Assembly: GCA_020809705.1 (NCBI GenBank)
Contig: CP085829.1
Coordinates: 1,240,001-1,304,000 of the forward strand
Reading direction: 5' to 3'
DNA from: Calonectria ilicicola
Taxonomy: Eukaryota > Ascomycota > Sordariomycetes > Hypocreales > Nectriaceae
DNA: 64,000 bases
A program made the position numbers and the translations under genes. Shown here piece by piece: positions 35,957-45,588 of this stretch. How positions within the stretch are numbered: the first letter of the stretch is position 1; each line of letters starts with the position of its first letter. The notes under the pieces are model-generated. The model made no database searches. It was not told the origin of the DNA and saw only the letters and a program-made list of their open reading frames with translations.

Positions 35957-36925
35957 ATGGGAGTAGTCGGTGTCGCAGAATTGGTCTCTGTCGAGAAGGT
36001 TGCCCCGTGCGAATATGTCTCAGTGCATCTGCCGATCCAGATGGGCAACCCCTCGCGCATTGCCTACGGGGGCTTCACCTCGGGGGTTGCCGTGAGCGCG
36101 GCCTGCTCAACCGTCACGCCAAACTTCATGCTGTACTCGGTGCTGGGTCACTTTCACGGGCCCGCGTCGACAGATGAGAAGCTGCACTGCACAGTCACAA
36201 ACACGCGTGACACGCGCTCCTTTGCGACGCGTCGTGTCCAGGTCAAACAGCAGCAGCCAGACGGGAGGTTCCGCGTCTGCCAGGAACTGATTGCCGACTT
36301 CCACATCCAGGAACCGTCCGTGTTGGAGTATTCCGCTCCTCCAGCCGACACGTGGCCGCGTCCCGAGGACTGCCTCACCGCCGAGGAGCTTGCCATTTCG
36401 CTGCGGGACAGCGGGCGGGTTACCAAGGAAGAATTCGAATCCTACCGTATCTCCTTTGGCATCTCGGGAACCCTCTTCGAGTCCCGGTTCTGCCCCAATG
36501 GAGTTGGGGCGCAGAACCTGGGTGGTACCGCAAAGAACGTCATCACGACCCAAGATCACCGTTCCATCACAGCCAAGACGTGTGGGGAGTGGCAGAAGGC
36601 TGTTGAGTCACCCACAACAGTCATTGGCAATGTTTCAGCTCTAGCTTTTCTCATGGACGGAGGCCTTTCCTTTCTGCCCCTGACCCACAACCACCAGTGG
36701 TTCGACGAAGTGGGAGCCTGCTCAACACTCGACTTTGCCCTGCGCATCTTCACGCCCGAAGTGGACATGGGAGCTTGGCATCTCCGCGAGAGAACGACTT
36801 CCCGCGGCGGCAGCGGACGAACCTTTGCCGAGGGCAAACTGTGGGACGACAAGGGAAATATGGTTGCGTCAATGAGCCAACAGTCAATTCTTCGTGTGAT
36901 GAAGAAGCCTCAGCCTAAGCTATAA
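35957..36925 (+). CDS. Acyl-CoA thioesterase-like protein, double hotdog
   Basis: 322 residues from the ATG at 35957 (context GTCATGG). The same frame is open further upstream, but that extension would translate the GAAA repeat and is rejected. The layout is two hotdog folds in tandem, as in acyl-CoA thioesterase II. The N-terminal one has GNPSRIAYGG, SAACSTV, FMLYSVLGHFHGPA and TRRVQVKQ. The C-terminal one has HNHQWFDEVGACSTLDFALR and ends GRTFAEGKLWDDKGNMVASM then SQQSILRVM. That ending is the classic second-hotdog helix and strand. It would hydrolyse fatty acyl-CoA to free acid and CoA. No C-terminal peroxisomal SKL is seen (the protein ends QPKL). GC content is higher than in the surrounding intergenic DNA. 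Confidence 0.85.
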   Translation: MGVVGVAELVSVEKVAPCEYVSVHLPIQMGNPSRIAYGGFTSGVAVSAACSTVTPNFMLYSVLGHFHGPASTDEKLHCTVTNTRDTRSFATRRVQVKQQQPDGRFRVCQELIADFHIQEPSVLEYSAPPADTWPRPEDCLTAEELAISLRDSGRVTKEEFESYRISFGISGTLFESRFCPNGVGAQNLGGTAKNVITTQDHRSITAKTCGEWQKAVESPTTVIGNVSALAFLMDGGLSFLPLTHNHQWFDEVGACSTLDFALRIFTPEVDMGAWHLRERTTSRGGSGRTFAEGKLWDDKGNMVASMSQQSILRVMKKPQPKL

Positions 36926-37903
36926 TGCACGAGGGGCCTGTTTTTCTCCCTCTATGGTTTCCGGATAGATGATTTATAGACTGCTAGACTGCTAGACTGC
37001 TACAAGAGACATAATTATAATACCCCTGGATGTGAGAGAATATATTATGCCTGGTTGATCAAGTCACCTTTAAAGTGCTAGCGCCATTACCGCCATCAAG
37101 TTCTTCAATGCCTCCAGGGGCAACTTTGGGGTGGTCTCTGCTCGGGTAGTCGTTATCATACTCGGAAGTCAAGTCACTGGTGGCCGGTGCCTGATATTGC
37201 TGGAGCTTCGAGCGGCGTAAACATGCCAATGAAAACAGCTTTCCCCTCATTTACTTTGATGTGTTTCCCAAGGACTGGCCATCCTATCTCTATGTTCTTC
37301 TACTACCATAGTCATGATGCCTATCCCTCAATTCTTGAATATCTGTGTCAATTGCCCCCCAAAAGGATCCCCTCAACCATCCGGGAATCCTCCAAGTGAC
37401 ATGTGACTAGGGGGAACGCCCAGAGACAGCGACCGGTCGCTGAACCTGGGTAAGTTTAGGGTATTAACGTAATCCAATTTTACTCTGAAAACAAGCAAGA
37501 AGCCTGCTCCCCTTCGTTTTAAGGGCGGGGTTTTGTCAGATGATGGATGGAATCTTTGTCCTCTCAGTGCAAGTGGGTGTGATCGTGGTGGCTTGGTTGC
37601 TTGGTTAGCTGAAAACTGCCACCACAGTGCGCCTCGCTCCCTGTTTGCCCCCCCTATTTAGAATTGGCGCATAGTTGAATGTACATTTGGTAGTCCATCA
37701 CGCTGTGGTGGCACTGCATCCTGTCTCACACTTCAGTGAATGTATTTGGAGGCAACAGGGCAGTGGCGCTGGCAGGGCTAAACACCTCGCTCCACAACAT
37801 TGCCCTAAGTCAACAAAGTTCTGTTGACGACATAACGCACACATCTACACACCCCTTTTCTACTCTATACTGCATCTACAATAGTGCACCGCTCTATGAC
37901 GCC
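36926..37903. other. Intergenic
   Basis: Contains three tandem copies of AGACTGCT at about 36979-37003. No gene is supported. The right end is the promoter and leader of the SesB-type NLR. Confidence 0.45.
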
Positions 37904-40900
37904 ATGGCGGCTCGGTATTCTGCCGCCATCGCGACTATCGCGTCTTTGTCTCTCGCAACTGCCCTGATCTTGAGAAAGCCCCAAAGCCATGGTGAGGATG
38001 GCGACGACGACTCGAAGCCATCCTCGTCCAGAATGACAACTCTCTTCTGCCCTCCGAATCCAGAATTAGACATCGTCCTGGTTCATGGCCTAGAGACCGA
38101 TGGCGAAACCGCCTGGTCCGAGAAAACGCCAGATGGGGGCGAGTTCTGTTGGCCCAAGACCGAACTACCTCGGAGGCTCGAAGCCCAACATGGCATCCAG
38201 GCGAGAATCACACTGTACACCGAAAGCACCAATAAAAAAACCTCGAGGAGTCTTTTTTCCTGGTTATCATCGTGTCCAGCCCGTGAGCTGATCGAGGTGT
38301 TTTCCCAATACCGACAGGAGAATCATCCACTTCCTATTGTCTTTATCTGCCACGGCCTTGGCGGTCTGATTGTCAAGAACGCCCTCGCCTCTGCTATGGC
38401 CTCTAGGTTGAACGATCTCAATCAAGTTTATGAAGAAACTGCCGGGATCGTATTCCTTGGCACCCCGCATAGTGTTTCCGCTGACGACCTTAGTGACAGT
38501 GTGTCCAATATCGTGGCTGCCGACCCTGGCAAAATACTATTCGACCGTGAGCAATTCCAGGAATCCTGCAATAGCCCCAGCATATTGCTATTCCATCTGG
38601 ATCGTTTTAAGCCCCTGGCTGCTCATTTGCAAATTTGCGCTATTGCAGAATCGCCCTCTCTCTCCCGCCTCAACCCCAACCTTCACCTACCCACCTCCCC
38701 AGGGATCAACTACATCGAGCTTTCTCGCGAGCACAGAAATCTATGTAAATTTACGAACTCGGATGACGAGAACCTTGAGGTCATAATTCGTTCTATTGGC
38801 GAAATTTGTACAAAAGTCAAGAAAAGCCCAGGGTTCAGGAAGCCATTTCCGGAGCACAGATGGTCCTTTGTGAGTGATGAAGTTTATGATCTGGGTATGG
38901 ACAAGATCCTTGACGAACACTGCAAAACTATTTCCGATGACCAGGACTCAGACCAGCTCACTCAGCTCGAGTTATGCCTTGCCAAATGGGCGCATGCTCC
39001 ATTGCCCAAGGAGGTACCACAGGGGACTTCCCGCCTAGGCTCAGCAGCGTTACTCGAGCCACTCAAGTCTTACATGAAGAATTGGATGGAAGGGCGTGGA
39101 AAAAATGCTGAGGCAACCCATTCAGATACCCATCAGTATCCCCTGCCAATATGCGTCCTTCAAGGACCACCTGGTTGCGGGAAGACAGAAACTGCAATGC
39201 GGTACGTTAACCGAAATAAGGACAAGTACGCATCAGTGCTATGGGTCAACGCGACGAATAAAAAATCCATCGAGCTGAGCTTTCGAAATATTGCGCGAAC
39301 AATCATTACTAAAAGCCCAGAGCTATCTGCCATCTATTCGAACATGCCTGGCGTGTTTAACAACCACGAGGAACTCGAGAACCAAGAGTCACACACTATT
39401 GTACAAATGGTGATGGAGTGGTTGGAAAGCCCAGTTGGAGGGAGCTGGCTCTTAGTTTTGGACTCTCTGTCGCTGGAATCGGACTTCCCAACTCCGGCCG
39501 CTTGGGCTGATGATTATCGTCCTTCCTACAGTCTGGACTATCAATCATGGCAAAAACTCTTGCGTCTCGTTCCATCCTCACCTAATGGGCGCGGCCGCGT
39601 CATTATTACGACTACCGACAATGATCCCGTCTTGGATCCCATTGCTATCCGCTTTCCGAGCGGTTCACTAGCAGAAGGGCCACATGCTGATACCAAAATA
39701 CCAAGGCCTATTCCAGGAGTTGACCTTGAGGTGATTATCGCTTGGTCGAGAACAGCTCAGACTTGGGAGCGAGATGTGTTGGCTGGTATCTTGTTTCTCG
39801 CTAATAGAGACTGTGCGCGCATACCTCTTTCAGTCTTCAAAACGGGTCAAGGGAATGCTGAAAATGAAGTCGAATTGAAGATTCCACAAATCGAACTGCA
39901 CGAGTTTTATCTCTATCCCTCAAATATTCTCCCCGATCACGGCCCGAATTTACTTGCCCATTTGTTTCCCGAAGAACAGAATAAAGAAGCTCGACACTTT
40001 GCCCAGCGCGCTTGGCAAATGTTGTATCAGACAATGATGGAAATCCGGAACCGACCCGATCGCATATTTGCCTGGGAAACTGAGGCCCATATGGTGAAGA
40101 ATGTATCAACAATTCTGCTGCGATGCAATGACATGTTTGGGTCCTCGGAAGGCTTGCTCTCAGAAATTGAATCATGGACTAATCTAGCCTTCATTTGCGA
40201 AGATCACGCGGACTACAAGACAGCAGCGGCCCTTTATCAACTCGAGAGAAAAAAACATAAGCGTTGGACCCAGGCAGATTTTACTCTCCTTCTTCATTGT
40301 ACTCGTGCGTACATACGAGACAACAACTTTGAGGCTGCTCAAATCGTGTTTGACGATGTATTCTCAAGTCAGCAAATCGAACCCGGTCGAAGCGAACGAA
40401 TAACTGCCTATCGCCAATTTGCCTCCATGATCGACTCAAAATACGGGCCTTATGACGTCTGGCGTAAGCTGTCGCAGGTTTTACAACTCGAGGACCCGTT
40501 CGGCCGTGACGCAGGCCAAAAGCAGATGATCGAGCCGATTGGCGAGTTGGCTGAATACCTTTCCAAGAGTGGCTTTACACTGTCCGCAATCGCCATGTAT
40601 GAGCGTTTACTAATTTCACTCAAAGAAACCCTAGGAATGATGCATCCGACGACAATGGGAGCGATGAAGATGCTGTCAGTCTTACGATGTTGGCGGGCCG
40701 AAAACGACGACGCTGCTCACCTCATCAACTGCGTGCGGGATTCCCAAAAGCAGCGTCTCGGCAATGGCCACCCAAAGACTTTACTTTTGGAGTCAGAAAT
40801 GGCGGTAAAATTGGTTCTGAATGACCACGGACGAGAGGCCGAGGACATACAGATAAAATGCTTGGATGCGGCCATCCAGAGCCTTGGCTTGCACCATCCG

Positions 40901-41140
40901 ACAGTCTTTGATATTCGCGGAAACCTGTTCCGGATCCTTGTTTACAAGGAGAAGAAGCTTGAGGCCACTGTGCAATTTGACAAGCTCAACGCAGAGATCG
41001 AATTGTTTCCGAGCCTGTATTCTGATCTGGCGGCGTCGCGTATACACTATCGTCTGCACCACGGAGGGGACATAGAAGGCGATGAATTCGCCTATTTCAT
41101 GTATCAGAAAAACATACCAATGGTGACCGGGGGGTTTTAG
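37904..41140 (+). CDS. NLR: SesB-like alpha/beta hydrolase - NB-ARC - TPR-like protein
   Basis: Single-exon protein of 1078 residues. The ATG at 37904 (GCCATGG) is preferred over an in-frame extension to 37736 that reads through leader sequence. An N-terminal hydrophobic stretch (SAAIATIASLSLATALIL) may anchor it. The alpha/beta-hydrolase (SesB-like lipase) domain shows DIVLVHGLETDGETAW, FICHGLGGLIVKNAL and GIVFLGTPH. The nucleophile elbow reads CHGLGG, so residue 151 is Gly where an active enzyme has Ser. The NB-ARC domain has P-loop GPPGCGKTET (Lys427), Walker B WLLVLDSL and sensor GRVIITTTD. The C-terminal third is helical and degenerate TPR-like, with the LGMMHPTTMGAMKML and LGNGHPKTLLLESEMA units typical of fungal TPR NLRs. 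Probably a cytosolic non-self or damage sensor whose hydrolase domain may signal without catalysis. Confidence 0.87.
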   Translation: MAARYSAAIATIASLSLATALILRKPQSHGEDGDDDSKPSSSRMTTLFCPPNPELDIVLVHGLETDGETAWSEKTPDGGEFCWPKTELPRRLEAQHGIQARITLYTESTNKKTSRSLFSWLSSCPARELIEVFSQYRQENHPLPIVFICHGLGGLIVKNALASAMASRLNDLNQVYEETAGIVFLGTPHSVSADDLSDSVSNIVAADPGKILFDREQFQESCNSPSILLFHLDRFKPLAAHLQICAIAESPSLSRLNPNLHLPTSPGINYIELSREHRNLCKFTNSDDENLEVIIRSIGEICTKVKKSPGFRKPFPEHRWSFVSDEVYDLGMDKILDEHCKTISDDQDSDQLTQLELCLAKWAHAPLPKEVPQGTSRLGSAALLEPLKSYMKNWMEGRGKNAEATHSDTHQYPLPICVLQGPPGCGKTETAMRYVNRNKDKYASVLWVNATNKKSIELSFRNIARTIITKSPELSAIYSNMPGVFNNHEELENQESHTIVQMVMEWLESPVGGSWLLVLDSLSLESDFPTPAAWADDYRPSYSLDYQSWQKLLRLVPSSPNGRGRVIITTTDNDPVLDPIAIRFPSGSLAEGPHADTKIPRPIPGVDLEVIIAWSRTAQTWERDVLAGILFLANRDCARIPLSVFKTGQGNAENEVELKIPQIELHEFYLYPSNILPDHGPNLLAHLFPEEQNKEARHFAQRAWQMLYQTMMEIRNRPDRIFAWETEAHMVKNVSTILLRCNDMFGSSEGLLSEIESWTNLAFICEDHADYKTAAALYQLERKKHKRWTQADFTLLLHCTRAYIRDNNFEAAQIVFDDVFSSQQIEPGRSERITAYRQFASMIDSKYGPYDVWRKLSQVLQLEDPFGRDAGQKQMIEPIGELAEYLSKSGFTLSAIAMYERLLISLKETLGMMHPTTMGAMKMLSVLRCWRAENDDAAHLINCVRDSQKQRLGNGHPKTLLLESEMAVKLVLNDHGREAEDIQIKCLDAAIQSLGLHHPTVFDIRGNLFRILVYKEKKLEATVQFDKLNAEIELFPSLYSDLAASRIHYRLHHGGDIEGDEFAYFMYQKNIPMVTGGF

Positions 41141-41638
41141 ACCTGAAGCAACAATGCTGGAAATGTCCATGACACCGAAGGGGTGACGAGAGAGGCTTCG
41201 TAGGACTTGGATTAAGTTAAGAAGGCGCCGAGGGTTTACGGTTCTGAACTTGGATATGGACAGGAAATTGTGTAAAAGTATTATAGGAGCCGATGAAGAT
41301 TTAAATTTGTTGCTTTTATTAAATTGAGAAAATGTACCAGAAAGCGAAGAACACGGCAGTAGACATAGCTCTGCTTCCACTGGGAAATCATGACTTGGGG
41401 GCTAGCAAAATACCGCCACATCCGCTGGCTATCCTACTAACAACAAACAACAACACCAAACAAAGAGAAGAAGAAGAAAAAGAAGAAGGCTTCTGGGTAT
41501 CTTATGGGCGGGGCGGAGGTGAGACTCGTGGCTTTGCAGTTAGGCACAGCGTGGGCTGCAACGACGTCTTGCTGTACTGATATTGGTGTTAATCTTCCAT
41601 GGTTACCTGAATGATTAAGCAATTGTGGGAATTGAATT
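41141..41638. other. Intergenic
   Basis: Convergent 3' ends of the SesB-type NLR (plus) and the CHAT gene (minus). Holds a short GAA-rich tract near 41467-41488. No gene supported. Confidence 0.45.
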
Positions 41639-44165
41639 TTATAGACAAGAAAATCTGGTTAAATCCGGTCTTGTGACGAAGATATTACCCGATGCTAATG
41701 GGAATCGAATCTCAAATATCTTACTTTTTAGTAAGGAAACTTCACGATAGCTTGTGATCACAAGAAAGACCTCAGACAGTTCAGAGCTCGCCACTTGCTG
41801 AATGTACTTGTCCATCCGGTCGAGGGCAGAAGTGCAGAACGTGTTGTCATCTCCCACAATGGACTCAATGTCGGATATGATCAACACGGTACGGGATGGC
41901 TGGGCGGGTAACTCAACTGCCAGTTTAGGACCCTGCAACAGAGACTTCCATCCCATATAACTGAGAGACAGTTGATGCTGCATGAGCTGTCCAACAGACC
42001 GTTCGTGCATGAAACGTGAAGCAGGCAACACTTCGACTGTGTCGGCAAAAGGAGTCATCAGCCAATAATCTCTCAGGGTTTGCAGGCACTTTTTGCGTGC
42101 CTCTTTGTTGGTTGGTGGTCTCATGTGCAAGGAGAGGTGTCGAAGCTCGTTTAGCCGGTTCTCCAGCATCGTTATGCCGACAGAGTGTAAGGCGGTCGGT
42201 CGGTCCGGGTGGTTCAAGAAGGTCTCGAATCGAAACAAGTCGTTGGTGCGCCGGCGAGCTGCAATATTGACAAGATTAGCCATGGTCAACGCGATAAATG
42301 TCTCTATACCAGGGTTGTTGGACCACCACAACGATGCCGCCGAGGCCGTCAAGCCAATCATCACGGGAAAATCGAAGCGTAAATGTGCCAGCATACTCTC
42401 TCGAACATTGGCGCCAGTGGCAGCCTCGAATCGGTCGGTGGCGAAAAAGGTCGTGGCCGTTGGCCAGGATTGGGGTTGATGCCCAAAGCTTTCACCTTCC
42501 TTGCTCACTCTGCCCTGCAGTGTTCGCCGTCCATACTCTGCCGCACCGCAAAAGCCTTGGTTGGTGAGCACTAGAGCTGCATAAAAGCTAGTGTAATAGG
42601 CTTGAGCGGTGGCTGTTGGAGTAGTGAAGCTCATGCCAGTAATGGCATAGACACCATAACTCGCAAAGATATAGCACATATTACTTATAGGCTTATCTTG
42701 TGCGTATGACGACTAGCAAGCACTTAAAGCAACAGCTTTTATATTATTAGCTTGAAGTAGCTGAGCTACTTCAGAAGCTTTAACATAATTAAGCCGTTTC
42801 CGGCTTAGATTTATTTCATCGTTTATTAATTAAAGTATTTGGGTGTGCAAATAGAAGTTCAGGAGTCCCGGATCTGTAGAGAAAAGGCTATCAGACACTC
42901 TGGGCGGTTGCAAAATGCGGTGCTGGAGGGTACTCCAACGAGTGAGGGAGGGGGTGCACTTTGCCAGTTTCTTACTCACCTGTCTACCCACCCGTGAACG
43001 TCGAAGTGCACCATGTCATACACTTTTCCAGGCCTCAAGTGTCGCTTGAGCTCTGCTAATGTACTCGGGCGCACAACATCAATGAGTAGGCGGTCGTGTC
43101 GGCCTTGGCGGCGGAGATAGTTCACGAGCGCTGATAGGGTATCGAAGACGACGCTGCTGCAATCAAGGAACTTGCCATTTCGAGATTGCTGGAAGGTTCT
43201 AGCCAAAACTAACAGCAACCGGAGGGGCTTCTCAGGACAATGCAGACATTCGGGAAGCTGTCCAACGCCCCGGACACCTGTGATCCAACGTGTCACATGG
43301 ACTTGTGTACGCGTATTCTTCTCCGTGACGGGGTCGGCACCGTCGTGCTCAAGGAGCTCCCAGAACAGAGAGTGAATGCTAGAATAATGCTCGTTTATCT
43401 GGGGAACCAAAGGCTCACCTACGGATACTTTGACAACGCGGATGTCATGCGGCATCATGTGCAGCTGCAGGGTCTCATGAAGAGCTTGGCGGTAGTGCTC
43501 CTTCGTGTTGTGGTCGAGGACTGGCTGGGACGGTACAAGTGCAGGCTCTTCGTGGTGAACGCGTCCCATTCGACGAAAGTGGTTTTCGAGGCCTTCGTAA
43601 TGGCAGACGGCGAGGGGGTCAACGAGTTTAATATCCTCTTCGATGTGTTCCCCAGGAATGGTCGAATGCGTCCGGCTGATTTTCACAATCCAAGCACGCC
43701 GACCCTCGTCAAGAGCCAGACTGTGACGGGCAACGATGCTGATCTCGGCTACGGGCGTCGTCATTGTCAACACCGGGGCTTGGAGGGTGTACAAGCTCGG
43801 GCTGTCAAAGTGGGGGGGGGGGGGAGCTCTGCGAGAATATCGGCTATCACAGAGAGAAGATCTCTGGCAGTGTGCAAAGTGAGCGGGCTGTTAGCGTACA
43901 GGTATTGCTGTGTAAGCGCCCAGGTGACCAGGTGGCCACCTCTCGAAGAGTCATAACCGATGACTTTTGGGTACATGCTTTCGTACGAAAATCGGCTGGG
44001 CGGCAAAGTACTCCCGTGTATGATCGATTTGGTCGCATGTGGTCCCTGCCCGAAGCACTGATGCCAGCTGACGAGCGCGTGCAGAGGATCCATTCACTTA
44101 CACCCTTGCGCTCTACTAAGTCAAGCAGAATCTCGCTCTCGAGACCGTCTCGCGTAGGTGCGGTC
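41639..44165 (-). pseudogene. CHAT-domain (caspase-like) protease gene, disrupted
   Basis: The first segment (43794-42976) ends in YDMVHFDVHG, the CHAT histidine motif. The second (42679-41639) opens with FASYGVYAITGMSF, then AYYTSFYAALV and AAEYGRRTL, the usual sequence after the catalytic Cys. Between them a donor GTGAGT and an acceptor CTACAG are visible. In the frame that leads into the second segment there are two stops, TAA at 42832-42830 and TAG at 42715-42713. The TAG directly follows the TGC (42718-42716) at the expected catalytic Cys position (VALSAC). At the 5' side the frame changes at a 13-base C tract (43824-43812, minus). Upstream pieces (DGLESEILLDLVERKG; TARDLLSVIADILAEL) suggest a longer N-terminus now cut by the minisatellite. 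The gene is divergent from a gasdermin-like gene. It probably makes no active protease as it stands, although tract slippage or sequence error must be considered. Confidence 0.7.
43812..43824 (-). repeat. 13-base C homopolymer (G on plus strand) at a frame junction
   Basis: The reading frame upstream (ending ILAEL) and the frame downstream (beginning DSPSLYTLQAP) of the CHAT gene differ by one base across this tract. The tract is therefore a likely site of slippage, either in the genome or in sequencing. Confidence 0.75.
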
Positions 44166-44183
44166 ACAAGATGACCCCACCGA

Positions 44184-44420
44184 GAAGCAAATTGAAGCAA
44201 GCACAGAAAATTGAACCAAAAGAAGCAGATTGAAGCGAATGGAATCAAGTGTAACAAATTGAAGCAAGCGCACCAGATTGGAGCAAATGGAATCAAGAGC
44301 AACAAATTGAAGCAAATTGAAGCAAGCACAACACATTGAAGTAAATTGAAGCAAGCATAACATATCGAAGCAAATTGAACCAAACGAAGCAGATTGAAGC
44401 GAACTGAAGCAAGCGAAGCG
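44184..44420 (+). repeat. Minisatellite, about 15-bp unit AAATTGAAGCAAGCA
   Basis: About 15 imperfect copies of a unit close to AAATTGAAGCAAGCA, with variants such as AGATTGAAGCGAATG and CACATTGAAGTAAAT. It lies between the 5' remnant of the CHAT gene and the start of the gasdermin-like gene, that is, in the shared divergent promoter. One reading frame through it is open on the minus strand, giving repeated hydrophobic LLQFASICF-like segments. I treat that as non-coding. Confidence 0.85.
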
Positions 44421-44556
44421 GCTTGATATCCCACTCACAAGCAAGATGCCTTGTCCTTATATTTGGCAGCCTCCCCATGAATAAGGCCCCCGACATCTCA
44501 CACCAATCTTGCCATACCAAATTTATTTCAACATCACCAACCATTTCACAAGCAAG

Positions 44557-45588
44557 ATGGGAGTCAAGAAACCCTATTTTCTCCTTGAAGAACCAGTTGC
44601 GTTGGACAATGAGATGTTCAATACATTGCTAGGTCTTGTGGTCGAAAACCCGCTCCGGCCGATTTACGGGTCTTACAGCCCCCGTTATCCATTGAAACCG
44701 CGCGACGCCGTTGATCGCCTCTACCCAGCGGAATTCAAGGCTTGTACCGACTTCAACGAGTTTCAGAAAACGGCCGACAACAGCGAAGTAGGCGCGAGCC
44801 TGCGGGGGTACGTGGAACTATCGGTCGGGGGAAAGCGCACCAGGCATGAGAAGCTGCCCGCTGCCAGTTTTCGACGTATTCTGATGGCGGACCCATCAAG
44901 CACGATTAGTGAACTCGTGATGGTGCCTCCTGGCGAGGATGTAAGTAGCAACGAGCCCAGCGACGCCAAAGCTTTCGATGAGGGGACTTCAGCTAACCAG
45001 GGGACCATCGATCAGTCTTCATCAACCGCCGCGCCCCTCACCAACGAACAGAGGGCCAGCCGTGCGGCATATCGCCAGCAGGCGATAGACCTCTTCCTAA
45101 TGCAACAAGACCGCACCCTTCCTCTTTATGTCTTGACGGGATTCATAACTTGCACTGGGCTCACGAAGAAGATTAATCTCGAACAAGAGAATTCCAAGAA
45201 ATTTTCGGTCGGAATTGGCAACGGTCCGTACTTCGATGTGAACCTTGGTTCCTCGTCCGACGTGGGAGGCTCAGGAACCTACGAAGGCGAGTGCCTTCTG
45301 GCTTGCAGTTACCGCCCGCTCTATCTTGAGCATGTTCAAAAGAAGTACGAAATTCCACTTCTCTTTGGGTGGAGTTTGGTCAAGGCCGGCACGGAAACAA
45401 AGCCTGAAATGATGGTTGGACCAGAAGAAGCGTGGAATGTTGGCCGTGAGGATGTTGAGGGGAATTTCTGCCCGACGGTGGCTGGGAATGACAGCGATGG
45501 AGACGAGGAGCTCGTCGGAGACGACGAGGAGCCGGCCGGGGATGATGGGGAGCACCCTGGACCTGATTTTGTCATACTTGGTCAGTAG
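44557..45588 (+). CDS. Gasdermin-like protein (candidate pore-forming cell-death effector)
   Basis: 343 residues from the ATG at 44557 (context CAAGATGG); an in-frame stretch upstream is leader. No signal peptide. The N-terminus has LGLVVENPLRPI, which recalls the conserved opening of fungal gasdermins. Further on come a beta-rich stretch (EVGASLRGYVELSVGGK), a Ser/Thr-rich insert (about 128-165), a helix (RAAYRQQAIDLFLMQQ) and the strand LPLYVLTGFITCTGL followed by a polar hairpin ending KKFSVGIG. That order of strands and the VLTG strand are what I expect for a gasdermin N-domain. The last 45 residues are very acidic (DSDGDEELVGDDEEPAGDD) and could be the short inhibitory tail removed by proteolysis. 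Fungal gasdermins are often encoded beside CHAT or subtilisin-like proteases, and here a CHAT gene is the divergent neighbour. Assignment rests on pattern and context, not on a search. Confidence 0.48.
   Translation: MGVKKPYFLLEEPVALDNEMFNTLLGLVVENPLRPIYGSYSPRYPLKPRDAVDRLYPAEFKACTDFNEFQKTADNSEVGASLRGYVELSVGGKRTRHEKLPAASFRRILMADPSSTISELVMVPPGEDVSSNEPSDAKAFDEGTSANQGTIDQSSSTAAPLTNEQRASRAAYRQQAIDLFLMQQDRTLPLYVLTGFITCTGLTKKINLEQENSKKFSVGIGNGPYFDVNLGSSSDVGGSGTYEGECLLACSYRPLYLEHVQKKYEIPLLFGWSLVKAGTETKPEMMVGPEEAWNVGREDVEGNFCPTVAGNDSDGDEELVGDDEEPAGDDGEHPGPDFVILGQ

Noticed and set aside
36107..36559. 150-codon ORF on the minus strand
   Set aside because: Mirror ORF of the GC-rich thioesterase gene; no motif or sensible start.
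43240..43956. 238-codon ORF on the plus strand
   Set aside because: It is antisense to the CHAT coding segment, which has recognisable motifs, and has none of its own.
43847..44434. 195-codon ORF with repeated hydrophobic LLQFASICF-like segments
   Set aside because: Its N-terminal half is only the minisatellite read in one frame. The downstream part belongs to several frames of the CHAT remnant.
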